Source: TMED108 sp964386795
Lineage (GTDB): Bacteria > Fidelibacterota > Marinisomatia > Marinisomatales > TCS55
Assembly: GCA_964386795.1 (NCBI GenBank)
Contig: CAYLUE010000012.1
Location: 1 to 38,004, forward strand
DNA: 38,004 nucleotides
Direction: 5' to 3'
Shown here: one piece after another, positions 26,657 through 34,613 of the stretch
Numbering within the stretch: the stretch's first letter is position 1
How the letters are laid out: each line of letters starts with the position of its first letter
Notes under the pieces: model-generated
Database searches by the model: none
Seen by the model: the letters and a program-made list of their open reading frames with translations, nothing else
What the model was told of the DNA's origin: nothing
Position numbers and translations under genes: made by a program

Positions 26657-27850
26657 TTATTCTTGTTGACCAATTTCAGTAAGCAATGAAGTAAACCATT
26701 CTTGGTTTATATCAAATGGCTTACCACCTTTGATTCTTTTAAAATCAATTAAACTCATTTGCTTATTGTTATCATCATCTAGCCCGACCACTCCACTTTG
26801 ACCATTGAAGGCATTTTCTGCTGCAAACATACAAGATGATTTAATTAGCTGTAAATCTTTTTCATTGGGAGCTGCGCTCCTAGCGAAGTAACCACTCTTT
26901 TGAACCAATGTTTTATCCGCGGATAGCTTATCAGTGAACTGTTTTGCAAACCACTGCCCAGGATTCAAAGAGTCCAAAGCAACATGGCCAAATGCATCCC
27001 GCTCTACTTTCTTTCCTTCGGATTCCAATTCATTAATAATAGTATCAGTTCCAGCGCCTTCACTTAAAAAGATATTTACAGAATCTTTTTCATCCATTCT
27101 TTTTATTAAGCGTTCACACTCTGCATTGAAATCAATTGGCATTTCCGGTACATAGACCGCATCAATATCCCAACGTGATCGATCAATCAAAACTGCAGGT
27201 AAAAATTCTCTTTTGCTTAATCTATCACGATATTCTTTTGCAGTATAGGCTGTTAACCACCCGCAATCCCTACCCATAATTTCATGGATAATTAGTTGCC
27301 GGGAACTTGTAGTGTTCTCATTGGAAATATTTTCAAAGAAAATAGCCCCCTGTTCAGCCGCCGTAAAAGCGCCCAAAGTTTGGGTAATCGGAAAGACGTC
27401 ATTATCAACTGTCTTGGGAAGCCCTACAACTGTTAATTCATAATTATTTTTCTTTAAATAAAAAGATAGTTCAGCGGCCATTGTATTAGTATCATCACCA
27501 CCAATGGTATGAAGGATATCAACTTCGTCCTTAATCAACTGCTGGGCCGCAATTTGAAGAGGGTTATCTCCCTCATTTATATATCCTTTTTGAAGACAGT
27601 TTTCAACATTAGTCAGTTTAACGCGGCTATTCCCGATAGGACTACCACCAAATGAATTAAGTATATGGGAATTTTTCTTAACCGATTCTGGTATACTTAT
27701 ACTTTGACCGGTTAGCAGGCCTTTATATCCATTCAGATATCCTACCAGCTCAGCATCAGGGGCTAATGAATTGTAGGATTCAATTAGTCCGCCAATAGAG
27801 GCAGAAAGGCACGGTGCAATACCGCCAGCAGTTAGGAAGGCAATTTTCAT
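26657..27850 (-). CDS. pfp: phosphofructokinase, PPi-dependent type
   Basis: Interconverts fructose 6-phosphate and fructose 1,6-bisphosphate. The 397-aa protein has LTAGGIAPCLSASIGGLI at the N-terminus, LHTIGGDDTNTMAAEL near 112-127, and VVGLPKTVDNDVFPITQTLG near 141-160. In this superfamily GGDDT in place of GGDGS, and Lys in PKTVDND, are the known marks of pyrophosphate rather than ATP use. IHEIMGRDCGWLTAY is the substrate-binding block. PPi enzymes work in both directions, so this can serve glycolysis and gluconeogenesis. It lies between the GAPDH and aldolase genes (22- and 15-nt gaps). Confidence 0.9.
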   Translation of the reverse strand: MKIAFLTAGGIAPCLSASIGGLIESYNSLAPDAELVGYLNGYKGLLTGQSISIPESVKKNSHILNSFGGSPIGNSRVKLTNVENCLQKGYINEGDNPLQIAAQQLIKDEVDILHTIGGDDTNTMAAELSFYLKKNNYELTVVGLPKTVDNDVFPITQTLGAFTAAEQGAIFFENISNENTTSSRQLIIHEIMGRDCGWLTAYTAKEYRDRLSKREFLPAVLIDRSRWDIDAVYVPEMPIDFNAECERLIKRMDEKDSVNIFLSEGAGTDTIINELESEGKKVERDAFGHVALDSLNPGQWFAKQFTDKLSADKTLVQKSGYFARSAAPNEKDLQLIKSSCMFAAENAFNGQSGVVGLDDDNNKQMSLIDFKRIKGGKPFDINQEWFTSLLTEIGQQE

Positions 27851-27872
27851 AATCTATATTTTATGCTAAAAA

Positions 27873-28874
27873 TTAATTAAACTTTTCTAAAATATTGACT
27901 AAATCTACAACACGATTTGAGTATCCCCATTCATTATCATACCAATTGACAGTTTTGACGAAAGTACCATCGATAACTTTCGTGAATGGCGCATCAAATA
28001 TTGATGAGTGTGGATTACCAATAATATCTGTTGATACAACTGGTAGGGTAGAATATTCGACTACCGATTTCATTTCAGGGTCATTCGCAGATTGTTTAAC
28101 CGTTTCATTTATTTCATCGATGGTTACATTTTTTTCTAAATGAAAAACACTATCAACAACAGAACCATCAGGAACTGGAACACGCATGGCAATCCCATCA
28201 AGCTTACCATTCAACTCAGGTAGTACTTTACCTACCGCCCGAGCTGCTCCGGTAGTTGTGGGAATAATATTCTCAGCAGCAGCGCGACTTCGCCTCCAAT
28301 CTGAGTGCGGTACATCCGCTAGGCGTTGATCATTAGTGTACGCATGAATGGTATTGATCACCCCATACTCAATTCCAAAATTGTCGTTTAATATCTTCGC
28401 CATTGGGGCCAGGCAATTGGTAGTACAACTTGCGTTGGAAATAATTTTATGATCATTGGTTAGTCCGTTATCGTTTACGCCAATTACCACCGTATAATCG
28501 ATTTCATCTTTAGCCGGAACGGTTAAGATAACCTTTTGTGCGCCTGCGGTTAGATGCTCTTCTAACTGACTTTTTGTTCTAAATATTCCAGTAGACTCAA
28601 TAACAACATCAATATCCATCTCTTTCCAAGGTAATTGACTAGGTTCTTTTTCAGCTAGCATAGTAACCGTGTTATGTGAAGTGCTTAATACATCGCCCTT
28701 CATTTCTACTAAATCTTTAAAAGGACCCATTACGGTATCATATTTAAGTAGATATGCCATAGCATCATTATCTGCAATATCATTGATCGCTACAACATCT
28801 ATATTTTCTCTTTCATTTAGAATTCTGAACACAGAGCGGCCTATGCGCCCAAAGCCATTGATCGCGACACGCAT
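27873..28874 (-). CDS. gap: glyceraldehyde-3-phosphate dehydrogenase, catalytic
   Basis: NAD-dependent phosphorylating GAPDH of 333 aa, standard length. The Rossmann motif INGFGRIGRSVFRI (5-18) and Asp32 for NAD are present. The active site IISNASCTTNCLAP holds Cys150 and NTIHAYTNDQ holds His177. TTTGAARAVGKVLPELNGKL (Thr208/Gly209) and MRVPVPDGS (Arg231) are the phosphate-binding residues. WYDNEWGYSNR closes the coenzyme site. All catalytic residues are intact, in contrast to the GAPDH-like gene just upstream, which ends 1 nt before this start. The start is ATG. It is the second gene of the leftward glycolytic operon. Confidence 0.96.
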   Translation of the reverse strand: MRVAINGFGRIGRSVFRILNERENIDVVAINDIADNDAMAYLLKYDTVMGPFKDLVEMKGDVLSTSHNTVTMLAEKEPSQLPWKEMDIDVVIESTGIFRTKSQLEEHLTAGAQKVILTVPAKDEIDYTVVIGVNDNGLTNDHKIISNASCTTNCLAPMAKILNDNFGIEYGVINTIHAYTNDQRLADVPHSDWRRSRAAAENIIPTTTGAARAVGKVLPELNGKLDGIAMRVPVPDGSVVDSVFHLEKNVTIDEINETVKQSANDPEMKSVVEYSTLPVVSTDIIGNPHSSIFDAPFTKVIDGTFVKTVNWYDNEWGYSNRVVDLVNILEKFN

Positions 28875-28875
28875 C

Positions 28876-30138
28876 TTAGTTCCCTTCCAATTGAGAGTAA
28901 GATTCAGCTACTTCAAGGATTCGAGATGCGAATCCCCATCCATTGTCAAACCAGGCAACGGTTTTCAATAGTTTGTTTGATGCGATCATTGTTGCTTTGC
29001 TATCAAAGAGCATGGTCTCGCCTCCACCTATTGCGTCACTGGAAACAATAGGATCCTCTGTAAATCGTATAAGGCCACTGAGATTATCTGCGCTAGCATC
29101 CTGAAAACTTTTATTTACCTCTTCTACAGATGGCATCATTTTCATTTCGGTTGTTAAATCGATACATGAACCATTAGCAACAGGAACATTCATAGCGATC
29201 CCAGAAATTTTATCTTTGAACTTTGGCATTAATTGCGATACATATTCTGGGGCCCAGGTTTCATTTGGAATAATATTTTCTACAGCAGACCGACTACGCC
29301 TCAAATCTGATCTAACAGCATCTGCAAGAGGTTGGTCTGATGTATATGCATGAACAGTTGTCATCATCGCTCGCTCAACACCAAATGACTCATCTAAAAC
29401 TTTCATCATTAAAGCAAGAACTTGAGTTGTAGATGAAGTTGTTGAAATAATTTTATCACTAGATTGAATATCATCTTGATTAACACCTTGAATAACTATC
29501 CTATCAATATCATTGATAGGTGGCTTTGAAACCAATACGCGCTTAGCGCCGGAATCTATATGCATCTGCAATTCTTCTTTCTTCCGGTAAGCACCCGTGG
29601 AATCAATTACGATATCAACATCAAATGCGTCCCAAGGTATACTACCAGGAGCAGCGCCGGGAAGCAGCCTTGTAGTCTTACCATTATATATAAGGTCTTT
29701 TGCTTCAAGGGTAATATCTTCTTGCATTGCACCATGAATAGAGTCACGCATCAATAGGTAATGCATAGCTTCTACATTTCCAAGGTCACTGATTGCAACA
29801 AATTCAAAACGTGGGTCATTATATCCGATTCGAAAAATATTTCTACCAATGCGCCCAAAGCCAAAAAGGCCTATTCTTATTTTCTCAATTTTATTCTTAT
29901 CTAATTGAAATTGAGCATCTTCATCATTAGGGCTTCCCCCATCCCTTGGATTAGAATGCGTCAACTTATAACCGCAAGCTTTTGCCATAACCTCTAAAGT
30001 TTTAGCTTTAACATTTTGACCGCTATTTTTTCGATTATTACCAAATGTTGCCCGCGTAATACCTGTTCGCTTCTCCCATTCGTAATCCGTCCATGGATAT
30101 TTGCTTAACAGGTAAATAAAAGTATCTGATCGATTCAT
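28876..30138 (-). CDS. HTH-GAPDH fusion with inactivated active site, putative regulator
   Basis: The 420-aa protein has two parts. Residues 1-60 look like an XRE-type helix-turn-helix: DYEWEKRTGITRATFGNNRK as the recognition unit, then KAKTLEVMAKACGYKLTH. A polar linker spans 61-85. Residues 86-420 align over their full length with GAPDH: GLFGFGRIGRNIFRI keeps the NAD loop, Asp118 the coenzyme contact and His263 the catalytic His. The catalytic Cys is Ser236 (TTSSTTQVLA versus NASCTTNCLA), Arg231 of GAPDH is Asn317 (MNVPVANGS), and the TTTGAA phosphate loop reads NETWAPEY. NEWG is changed to NGWG. Dehydrogenase activity is therefore improbable, while NAD(H) binding is plausible. As first gene of the glycolytic operon, a metabolite-sensing transcription factor is my inference. 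Confidence 0.85.
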   Translation of the reverse strand: MNRSDTFIYLLSKYPWTDYEWEKRTGITRATFGNNRKNSGQNVKAKTLEVMAKACGYKLTHSNPRDGGSPNDEDAQFQLDKNKIEKIRIGLFGFGRIGRNIFRIGYNDPRFEFVAISDLGNVEAMHYLLMRDSIHGAMQEDITLEAKDLIYNGKTTRLLPGAAPGSIPWDAFDVDIVIDSTGAYRKKEELQMHIDSGAKRVLVSKPPINDIDRIVIQGVNQDDIQSSDKIISTTSSTTQVLALMMKVLDESFGVERAMMTTVHAYTSDQPLADAVRSDLRRSRSAVENIIPNETWAPEYVSQLMPKFKDKISGIAMNVPVANGSCIDLTTEMKMMPSVEEVNKSFQDASADNLSGLIRFTEDPIVSSDAIGGGETMLFDSKATMIASNKLLKTVAWFDNGWGFASRILEVAESYSQLEGN

Positions 30139-30181
30139 GATTATCTAATATTTATTAATTAATTTATGGTTAATTATAGGG

Positions 30182-30252
30182 ATATTATACTATATTATAC
30201 TATATTATACTATATATATTTAAATTAATAGTATAATTAGGTATATTATAAT
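30182..30252 (-). promoter_or_regulatory. tandem TATAAT array upstream of the HTH-GAPDH gene
   Basis: On the minus strand, perfect TATAAT hexamers lie at 30184-30189, 30194-30199 and 30204-30209, exactly 10 bp apart, inside a repeated unit ATTATACTAT (+ strand, 30184-30213). The inverted unit ATAGTATAAT occurs at 30228-30237 and a partial copy (TATATTATA) at 30242-30250. The nearest hexamer is 46 nt from the ATG at 30138, so a transcript with a leader of about 40 nt is expected. One-helical-turn spacing suits either overlapping -10 boxes or cooperative binding of a regulator. No clear -35 box is seen. Confidence 0.5.
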
Positions 30253-30271
30253 TATAGATTGTCGATATTTT

Positions 30272-30341
30272 AATGGGTAGGTAATAATAATTTTTCTCAT
30301 TCACTCTCTCTTGCTTGAATGAATTACCTGCCCATTTTTTT
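30272..30341 (+). terminator. hairpin with T-run on the plus strand
   Basis: Arms 30272-30285 (AATGGGTAGGTAAT) and 30323-30336 (ATTACCTGCCCATT) pair over 14 positions with one G-T wobble. An inner 6-bp stem (TCATTC/GAATGA) sits within the loop. T bases run from 30335 to 30341 on the plus strand, the usual form of an intrinsic terminator in that direction. On the minus strand, the direction of both flanking genes, the stem is followed by AAAATATC, which is not U-rich. It may act as a weak minus-strand terminator of the cysteine dioxygenase operon, or end a plus-strand transcript from this gap. Confidence 0.5.
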
Positions 30342-30359
30342 ATTAATTGCTCAAATTTA

Positions 30360-30878
30360 CTAACAAGGCTCTTTATACATGGAGTCGTAAACTAGATTTT
30401 TACGATATACTGATCCTGTTTCTATATCATAGACATCGCATTGATTATAGGGTTTTGCATAAATATGAAAGGTAATAGAATCTTCATCGTAAATATTTTC
30501 AACGGAATGTACATCCGCTGGTCCATCTAAAAATCCAACCTCCCCTTTTAGTGATTCGATTCTTGACAAAGTAAGTGGATCGGTAGATATCAAATTGTAG
30601 TTAGTAAATTGTAGAGAGCCTTTTTCTACCCGCATGAAACATTTTTCTCCTTCATGGCCATGTATGGGTGCTTTTTGCCCTGACTTCCAGCACATCAAAA
30701 GCAGTTCAAAATTCTCATCTTTATAGATTAAATGGCGGGTATATTTTTTGTCGCTAAACTGAACATAGTCTTCAATTTCACTATAAGGTAGTTGAGAGTT
30801 TTCAAGTAATTGATAGACTTTATCGTTGGGAAAATTATTGATCGATAATTCTTTAAGCTCTTTTACTAATGAATCCAT
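30360..30878 (-). CDS. cysteine dioxygenase family protein
   Basis: The 172-aa single-domain cupin resembles type I cysteine dioxygenase, which oxidises cysteine to cysteine sulfinate with Fe(II) and O2. Iron ligands are visible as His73 and His75 in APIHGHEGEKCFMRV and His124 in ADVHSVEN. Cys80 lies five residues after the second His, as in the mammalian enzyme. The SITFHIYAKPY segment supplies His138 and Tyr140, matching the catalytic His-Tyr pair; Cys80 and Tyr140 could form the known thioether crosslink. It begins 2 nt after the aminopeptidase stop, so peptide degradation and cysteine catabolism may be coexpressed. Another thiol dioxygenase substrate is possible. Confidence 0.87.
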   Translation of the reverse strand: MDSLVKELKELSINNFPNDKVYQLLENSQLPYSEIEDYVQFSDKKYTRHLIYKDENFELLLMCWKSGQKAPIHGHEGEKCFMRVEKGSLQFTNYNLISTDPLTLSRIESLKGEVGFLDGPADVHSVENIYDEDSITFHIYAKPYNQCDVYDIETGSVYRKNLVYDSMYKEPC

Positions 30879-30880
30879 AA

Positions 30881-32326
30881 TTAATAATTCCAGCGCATGG
30901 AGTCGGCCCCTACGCTTTGCAAGATACCCTTTTCTTTAACCAGGTCTTCTAGTTCATTAAGCTCAGATGGGAGAAAATCAGTGAAATTTTCATTGCCATC
31001 TTCTGTAATCACAATAGTGTCTTCATAGCGTAGATATAAATTTTCTTCAGGTACCCACATTTGAGGATCAACAGAAAAAACATGACCCACCTTTAAGGGT
31101 CCATTGCGATAAGGTCCATCATCATGCACTGCAAGTCCTACGGGATGAGAGAGGACACCTCCACCAGTGGCGATCATTTTTTCAGCAGCTTTTCTGTAAA
31201 TGTTTTTTGAGAATTGATATTTTCTCATGATCGGTTCCATTTTTTCTCTGGCTTCCTTCAATACTTGATCAGTGGTAATTCCTGGTCTTAGTATATCCAA
31301 TACTACATTTCTATATTCTAAAATAATTTGAAGCAATTCTCTTTGCCAAGGTTCATAGGTTCCACTCACCGGCCACATTCTACCGATATCGCTAACATAA
31401 TATCTAAAATCTGGAGCATAATCCATTAAGACCAAATCCCCTTTTTTTAATTGGCTGTTATTGCGATAGTAATGACCATTACTGATATTTTTTACTCCTG
31501 AAGCGGTAATCGAACGATAAGCTTCCATCCTAGATCCATTTATAAGAAAAATATATCTCGCCACGCCATCAAGCTGATATTCCCATACTCCCTCTTCCGT
31601 GCTTCGTATTGCTTCAATCATTGCAAGGCCAGCTAATTGAGATGCTCTTCGAATCAGAGCAATTTCTTTGGGGCTTTTCACGCTTCTTAAGCTATCGATC
31701 ACAAAGGTTAAATCTTTAATTGCAATTCTTGGGTTACGACTGCGTAAGTGCTCTACCAATTTACTTTCCCTACTAGAACGCCCATCCCAGTAATCTCTAG
31801 CGATAGATGCATTAGCAGCTTCGAGCTCATAGCGACTTTGACCTTGCCCTTCCGCAGGGGAAAACATGGTATAAATAACATTGTCACGCTTCAGATTGGG
31901 TGGAAAATTATTTTTCATATCATTGGTTGACTTAACCTGGTCTACCCCAACAAGCTTCATAATTAGAGCTCCATCACTAGCGCTAAGGACTTTGCCTTCG
32001 CTCTTTTCTAATTTTTTATTGGTAGGCGGCATATACAAGGTGACTTTTTTGTTTCGGCCATCCAAAACAAGATACGCGTGAGGAGTTTCAATTCCAGAAA
32101 GATAATAAAATGCATTGGTTTGTCGAGGCATGATATATCCATTGGGCTGTGGAAATCCTTGCAGGATTGCTATGCCATTATCACCAATTTGCTTGAAGAC
32201 CCCTTCCCAGCGTCTTTTAAACTCCTCTGGGGGAAAATCGGTTTGATAATTGTGCTGTCCAAAAATACTCGGAAAAGCTAGGAGCGCAGTTATTAAATAC
32301 GTTGATACTATTTTATTTCTATACAA
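30881..32326 (-). CDS. pepP: secreted Xaa-Pro aminopeptidase-like M24 peptidase
   Basis: The 481-aa protein has a signal peptide (about 1-23, ending IFG), the M24 N-terminal domain (about 30-200) and a pita-bread catalytic domain. Dinuclear metal ligands can be read as Asp302 and Asp313 (MDYAPDFRYYVSDIGR), His394 (LSHPVGLAVHDDG) and Glu435 (YLRYEDTIVI). The fourth usual Glu is replaced by Asp420 in VFSVDPQM. Family members release N-terminal residues before proline. The start is TTG at 32326 with an in-frame stop a few codons upstream and no earlier Met; the next internal Met is after the signal sequence. The signal peptide indicates periplasmic action, unlike cytoplasmic E. coli PepP. Leads into the cysteine dioxygenase gene. 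Confidence 0.87.
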   Translation of the reverse strand: MYRNKIVSTYLITALLAFPSIFGQHNYQTDFPPEEFKRRWEGVFKQIGDNGIAILQGFPQPNGYIMPRQTNAFYYLSGIETPHAYLVLDGRNKKVTLYMPPTNKKLEKSEGKVLSASDGALIMKLVGVDQVKSTNDMKNNFPPNLKRDNVIYTMFSPAEGQGQSRYELEAANASIARDYWDGRSSRESKLVEHLRSRNPRIAIKDLTFVIDSLRSVKSPKEIALIRRASQLAGLAMIEAIRSTEEGVWEYQLDGVARYIFLINGSRMEAYRSITASGVKNISNGHYYRNNSQLKKGDLVLMDYAPDFRYYVSDIGRMWPVSGTYEPWQRELLQIILEYRNVVLDILRPGITTDQVLKEAREKMEPIMRKYQFSKNIYRKAAEKMIATGGGVLSHPVGLAVHDDGPYRNGPLKVGHVFSVDPQMWVPEENLYLRYEDTIVITEDGNENFTDFLPSELNELEDLVKEKGILQSVGADSMRWNY

Positions 32327-32487
32327 TATTATCTATTTCTATTTGTCCTAAGAAAATACTGTCATTTTTAGCGCTTATCAATAATCGACTTAAAAATAAT
32401 AAATTGAGTCTTGATTTATAGAACAGTTTGCCGTTATGCTTTATGGTTCCATTTTGGAGCGATTCAATTCAAAAGAGGGAGTGTTAA

Positions 32488-32982
32488 ATGAATTCGCTAG
32501 ATTCGTCAATCAAATCAAATCAATATCAATTTTATGGATTAGTTACTTTAAGATTTTTAATTGGTTGGCATTTTCTCTATGAAGGAATATCAAAACTGCT
32601 TAACCCTTATTGGTCTTCAGCAGCTTACCTATTAGACTCAAAATGGGTCTTTTCTGGTATCGCCGAGACAATCGTATCAAATCCTACCCTATTAACATTT
32701 TCTGATTATATAAATATGTGGGGATTGACATTGGTAGGTGTGTCTTTAATGTTTGGTTTATTTAGTAAATACGGCTCTCTTGTTGGTATGGGATTTGTAT
32801 TGCTGTATTACTTTTTTGCACCCCCTCTGGTTGGCTTAGAATATGGCAAACCAAATGAAGGTAGTTATATCATAGTAAATAAAAATTTAATTGAAGCGTG
32901 TGCCCTATGGGTATTATACAGTTTTCCTACTAGTCAATATATCGGTATTGATCGTTTCTTAAATAATGAAACAAAAAATTAA
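32488..32982 (+). CDS. DoxX-family membrane protein
   Basis: The 164-aa protein has four predicted membrane helices and DoxX-like layout: LVTLRFLIGWHFLYEGISKL (about 15-34) at the start, then an extracytoplasmic loop, WGLTLVGVSLMFGLFSKYGS (about 75-94), LVGMGFVLLYYFFAPP and a final helix. DoxX proteins include quinone-linked thiosulfate:quinone oxidoreductase subunits and other redox partners. A GAGGGAG Shine-Dalgarno sequence precedes the ATG. It is first in an operon of oxidoreductase and DUF1080 genes, directly before a Tat-signal Gfo/Idh protein (9-nt gap), so it may pass electrons from that enzyme to quinone. That link is inference. Confidence 0.8.
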   Translation: MNSLDSSIKSNQYQFYGLVTLRFLIGWHFLYEGISKLLNPYWSSAAYLLDSKWVFSGIAETIVSNPTLLTFSDYINMWGLTLVGVSLMFGLFSKYGSLVGMGFVLLYYFFAPPLVGLEYGKPNEGSYIIVNKNLIEACALWVLYSFPTSQYIGIDRFLNNETKN

Positions 32983-32991
32983 AGGAGTAAG

Positions 32992-34599
32992 ATGATGGCT
33001 AAGAAAAATGAAAAAAATAATAAAACTAATTTAGAACGTCGCGATCTACTTAAAGGGCTCGCTGGTGTACCAGTTGCCGGTTTCTTCTTTCTTAATCTTT
33101 GGCAAAAGATTCGAAGAGATAAAATAAAAAAATCAAACCTACTGTCTAATCTAGTCAAAGACAAAAAAGCACCTGCAGCGGTTAAATCATTATCAAATTC
33201 ACGCCACTTAAATATAGGTGTAATTGGGTATGGTGGTCGCGGCGGACATCTAGTTCGTGGTGCAGGATTTGCAACAAAAGGCTGGACAGATAAAGCATCA
33301 GAAAATGCACGAAAAAATAAACTAGATAAGCAGTTTGAAACATTTATGACCCAAGAGGATTTAAACTGTTCTTTGGTTGGTGTATCGGATCTATTTGAAG
33401 TTAGGGCAGATCAAGGAATTGATGCTTCTCAGAATGATACTAGACCCGGAGGAAAGCCAGAAAATTCAGCGACAAAATATCGCCGCTATCAAGATCTTTT
33501 GGCAAATGATGAAATCGATGCGGTGATTGTAGCAACGCCAGATCACTGGCACGCCAAAATTGTAATGGACGCGGCAAAAGCTGGAAAACATGTGTACTGT
33601 GAAAAGGGGTTAACCAGGACATTTGATGAAGCTGTAGCGGTGCATGATGTTGTAAAAGAAACTGGAATCACTTTTCAACTCGGGCATCAAAATCGCCAAG
33701 TTGAAGCCAATGAAAAGGCAAGACAGATTTATCAACAAGGTTTATTGGGTCCAGTAAACTTGGTTGAAATTGCTACCAACCGTAATTCACCATGGGGTGC
33801 TTGGGTATGGGGTATCCACCCAAAAGGAAATGCAAAAACAATTGATTGGGAAACATTCCAAAAACCGTCACCCAATAAGATTCCATTTGGCGAAGAAGCC
33901 TTAAAGAGATTTTTTAGATGGCGTTGTTGGTATGATTATGGAACAGGTCTTTCTGGTGATCTATTATCGCATGACTTTGATGCTATCAATCAAATTATGG
34001 ATATTGGTATACCGAAATATGCCTCGTCTACGGGTGGTGTTTATTTCTACAAAGACGGGAGAGATGTCCCTGATGTATGGAATGCAACATTTGAATACCC
34101 AGATCATAAAGATGGTGGGCTCACTTTACTTTATAGTGCGAGCCTATCAAGCAGTAACCCAAGAGGAAATCGTATTATGGGTCATGATGCTACGATGCAA
34201 ATGGGTGGACAAAGTGGTGGTGGGTCCATTCATGGGTTTGCCGTTACAGCCGATGAATATTCTACACAATATAAGGAAAGATTGGAAAATGGAATGATCA
34301 ATCCAAGCTATCCAATTTTAACCTACTCGCCCGGATCCAAAGATATTGATGGAGTGACTTCGGCTACTTCAAAATACTTTGCAAATAAAGGACTGCTCTA
34401 CACCTATCGTGATGGCAAAAGAGTTGATCCTACCCATCTTCATGTAAAAGATTGGCTAGATTCAGTTAGAGATGGTACTCAGCCAAGGTGTAATATGGAT
34501 GTAGCATATCACGAGGCAGTTGCTTGCGCGATGGCAACTGAATCCTACCTTACCGGTAGACGCGTTGAATATGATGCAAAAAATCGTAAGTTGATTTAG
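32992..34599 (+). CDS. Gfo/Idh/MocA oxidoreductase with Tat signal
   Basis: The 535-aa protein has a twin-arginine signal (ERRDLLKGLAGVPVAGFFF, Arg16-Arg17), indicating folded export with bound cofactor. The Rossmann motif is NIGVIGYGGRGGHL (about 74-87). VIVATPDHWHAKI (about 178-190) and VYCEKGLTRT (about 201-210) follow; the family's usual EKP is EKG here, with the Lys kept. The C-terminal alpha/beta domain includes WYDYGTGLSGDLLSHDFDAI. Gfo/Idh/MocA enzymes oxidise sugars or polyols with NAD(P). Strong AGGAG lies before the ATG, with a second ATG one codon later. Operon partners suggest a periplasmic sugar or glycoside oxidoreductase. Confidence 0.88.
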   Translation: MMAKKNEKNNKTNLERRDLLKGLAGVPVAGFFFLNLWQKIRRDKIKKSNLLSNLVKDKKAPAAVKSLSNSRHLNIGVIGYGGRGGHLVRGAGFATKGWTDKASENARKNKLDKQFETFMTQEDLNCSLVGVSDLFEVRADQGIDASQNDTRPGGKPENSATKYRRYQDLLANDEIDAVIVATPDHWHAKIVMDAAKAGKHVYCEKGLTRTFDEAVAVHDVVKETGITFQLGHQNRQVEANEKARQIYQQGLLGPVNLVEIATNRNSPWGAWVWGIHPKGNAKTIDWETFQKPSPNKIPFGEEALKRFFRWRCWYDYGTGLSGDLLSHDFDAINQIMDIGIPKYASSTGGVYFYKDGRDVPDVWNATFEYPDHKDGGLTLLYSASLSSSNPRGNRIMGHDATMQMGGQSGGGSIHGFAVTADEYSTQYKERLENGMINPSYPILTYSPGSKDIDGVTSATSKYFANKGLLYTYRDGKRVDPTHLHVKDWLDSVRDGTQPRCNMDVAYHEAVACAMATESYLTGRRVEYDAKNRKLI

Positions 34600-34613
34600 C
34601 AAGCTTAGATATC

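Noticed and set aside
28876..30138. Erythrose-4-phosphate dehydrogenase or a second active GAPDH
   Set aside because: Both enzymes need the catalytic Cys, which is Ser here, and the phosphate-binding Arg and Thr-Gly loop are also replaced.
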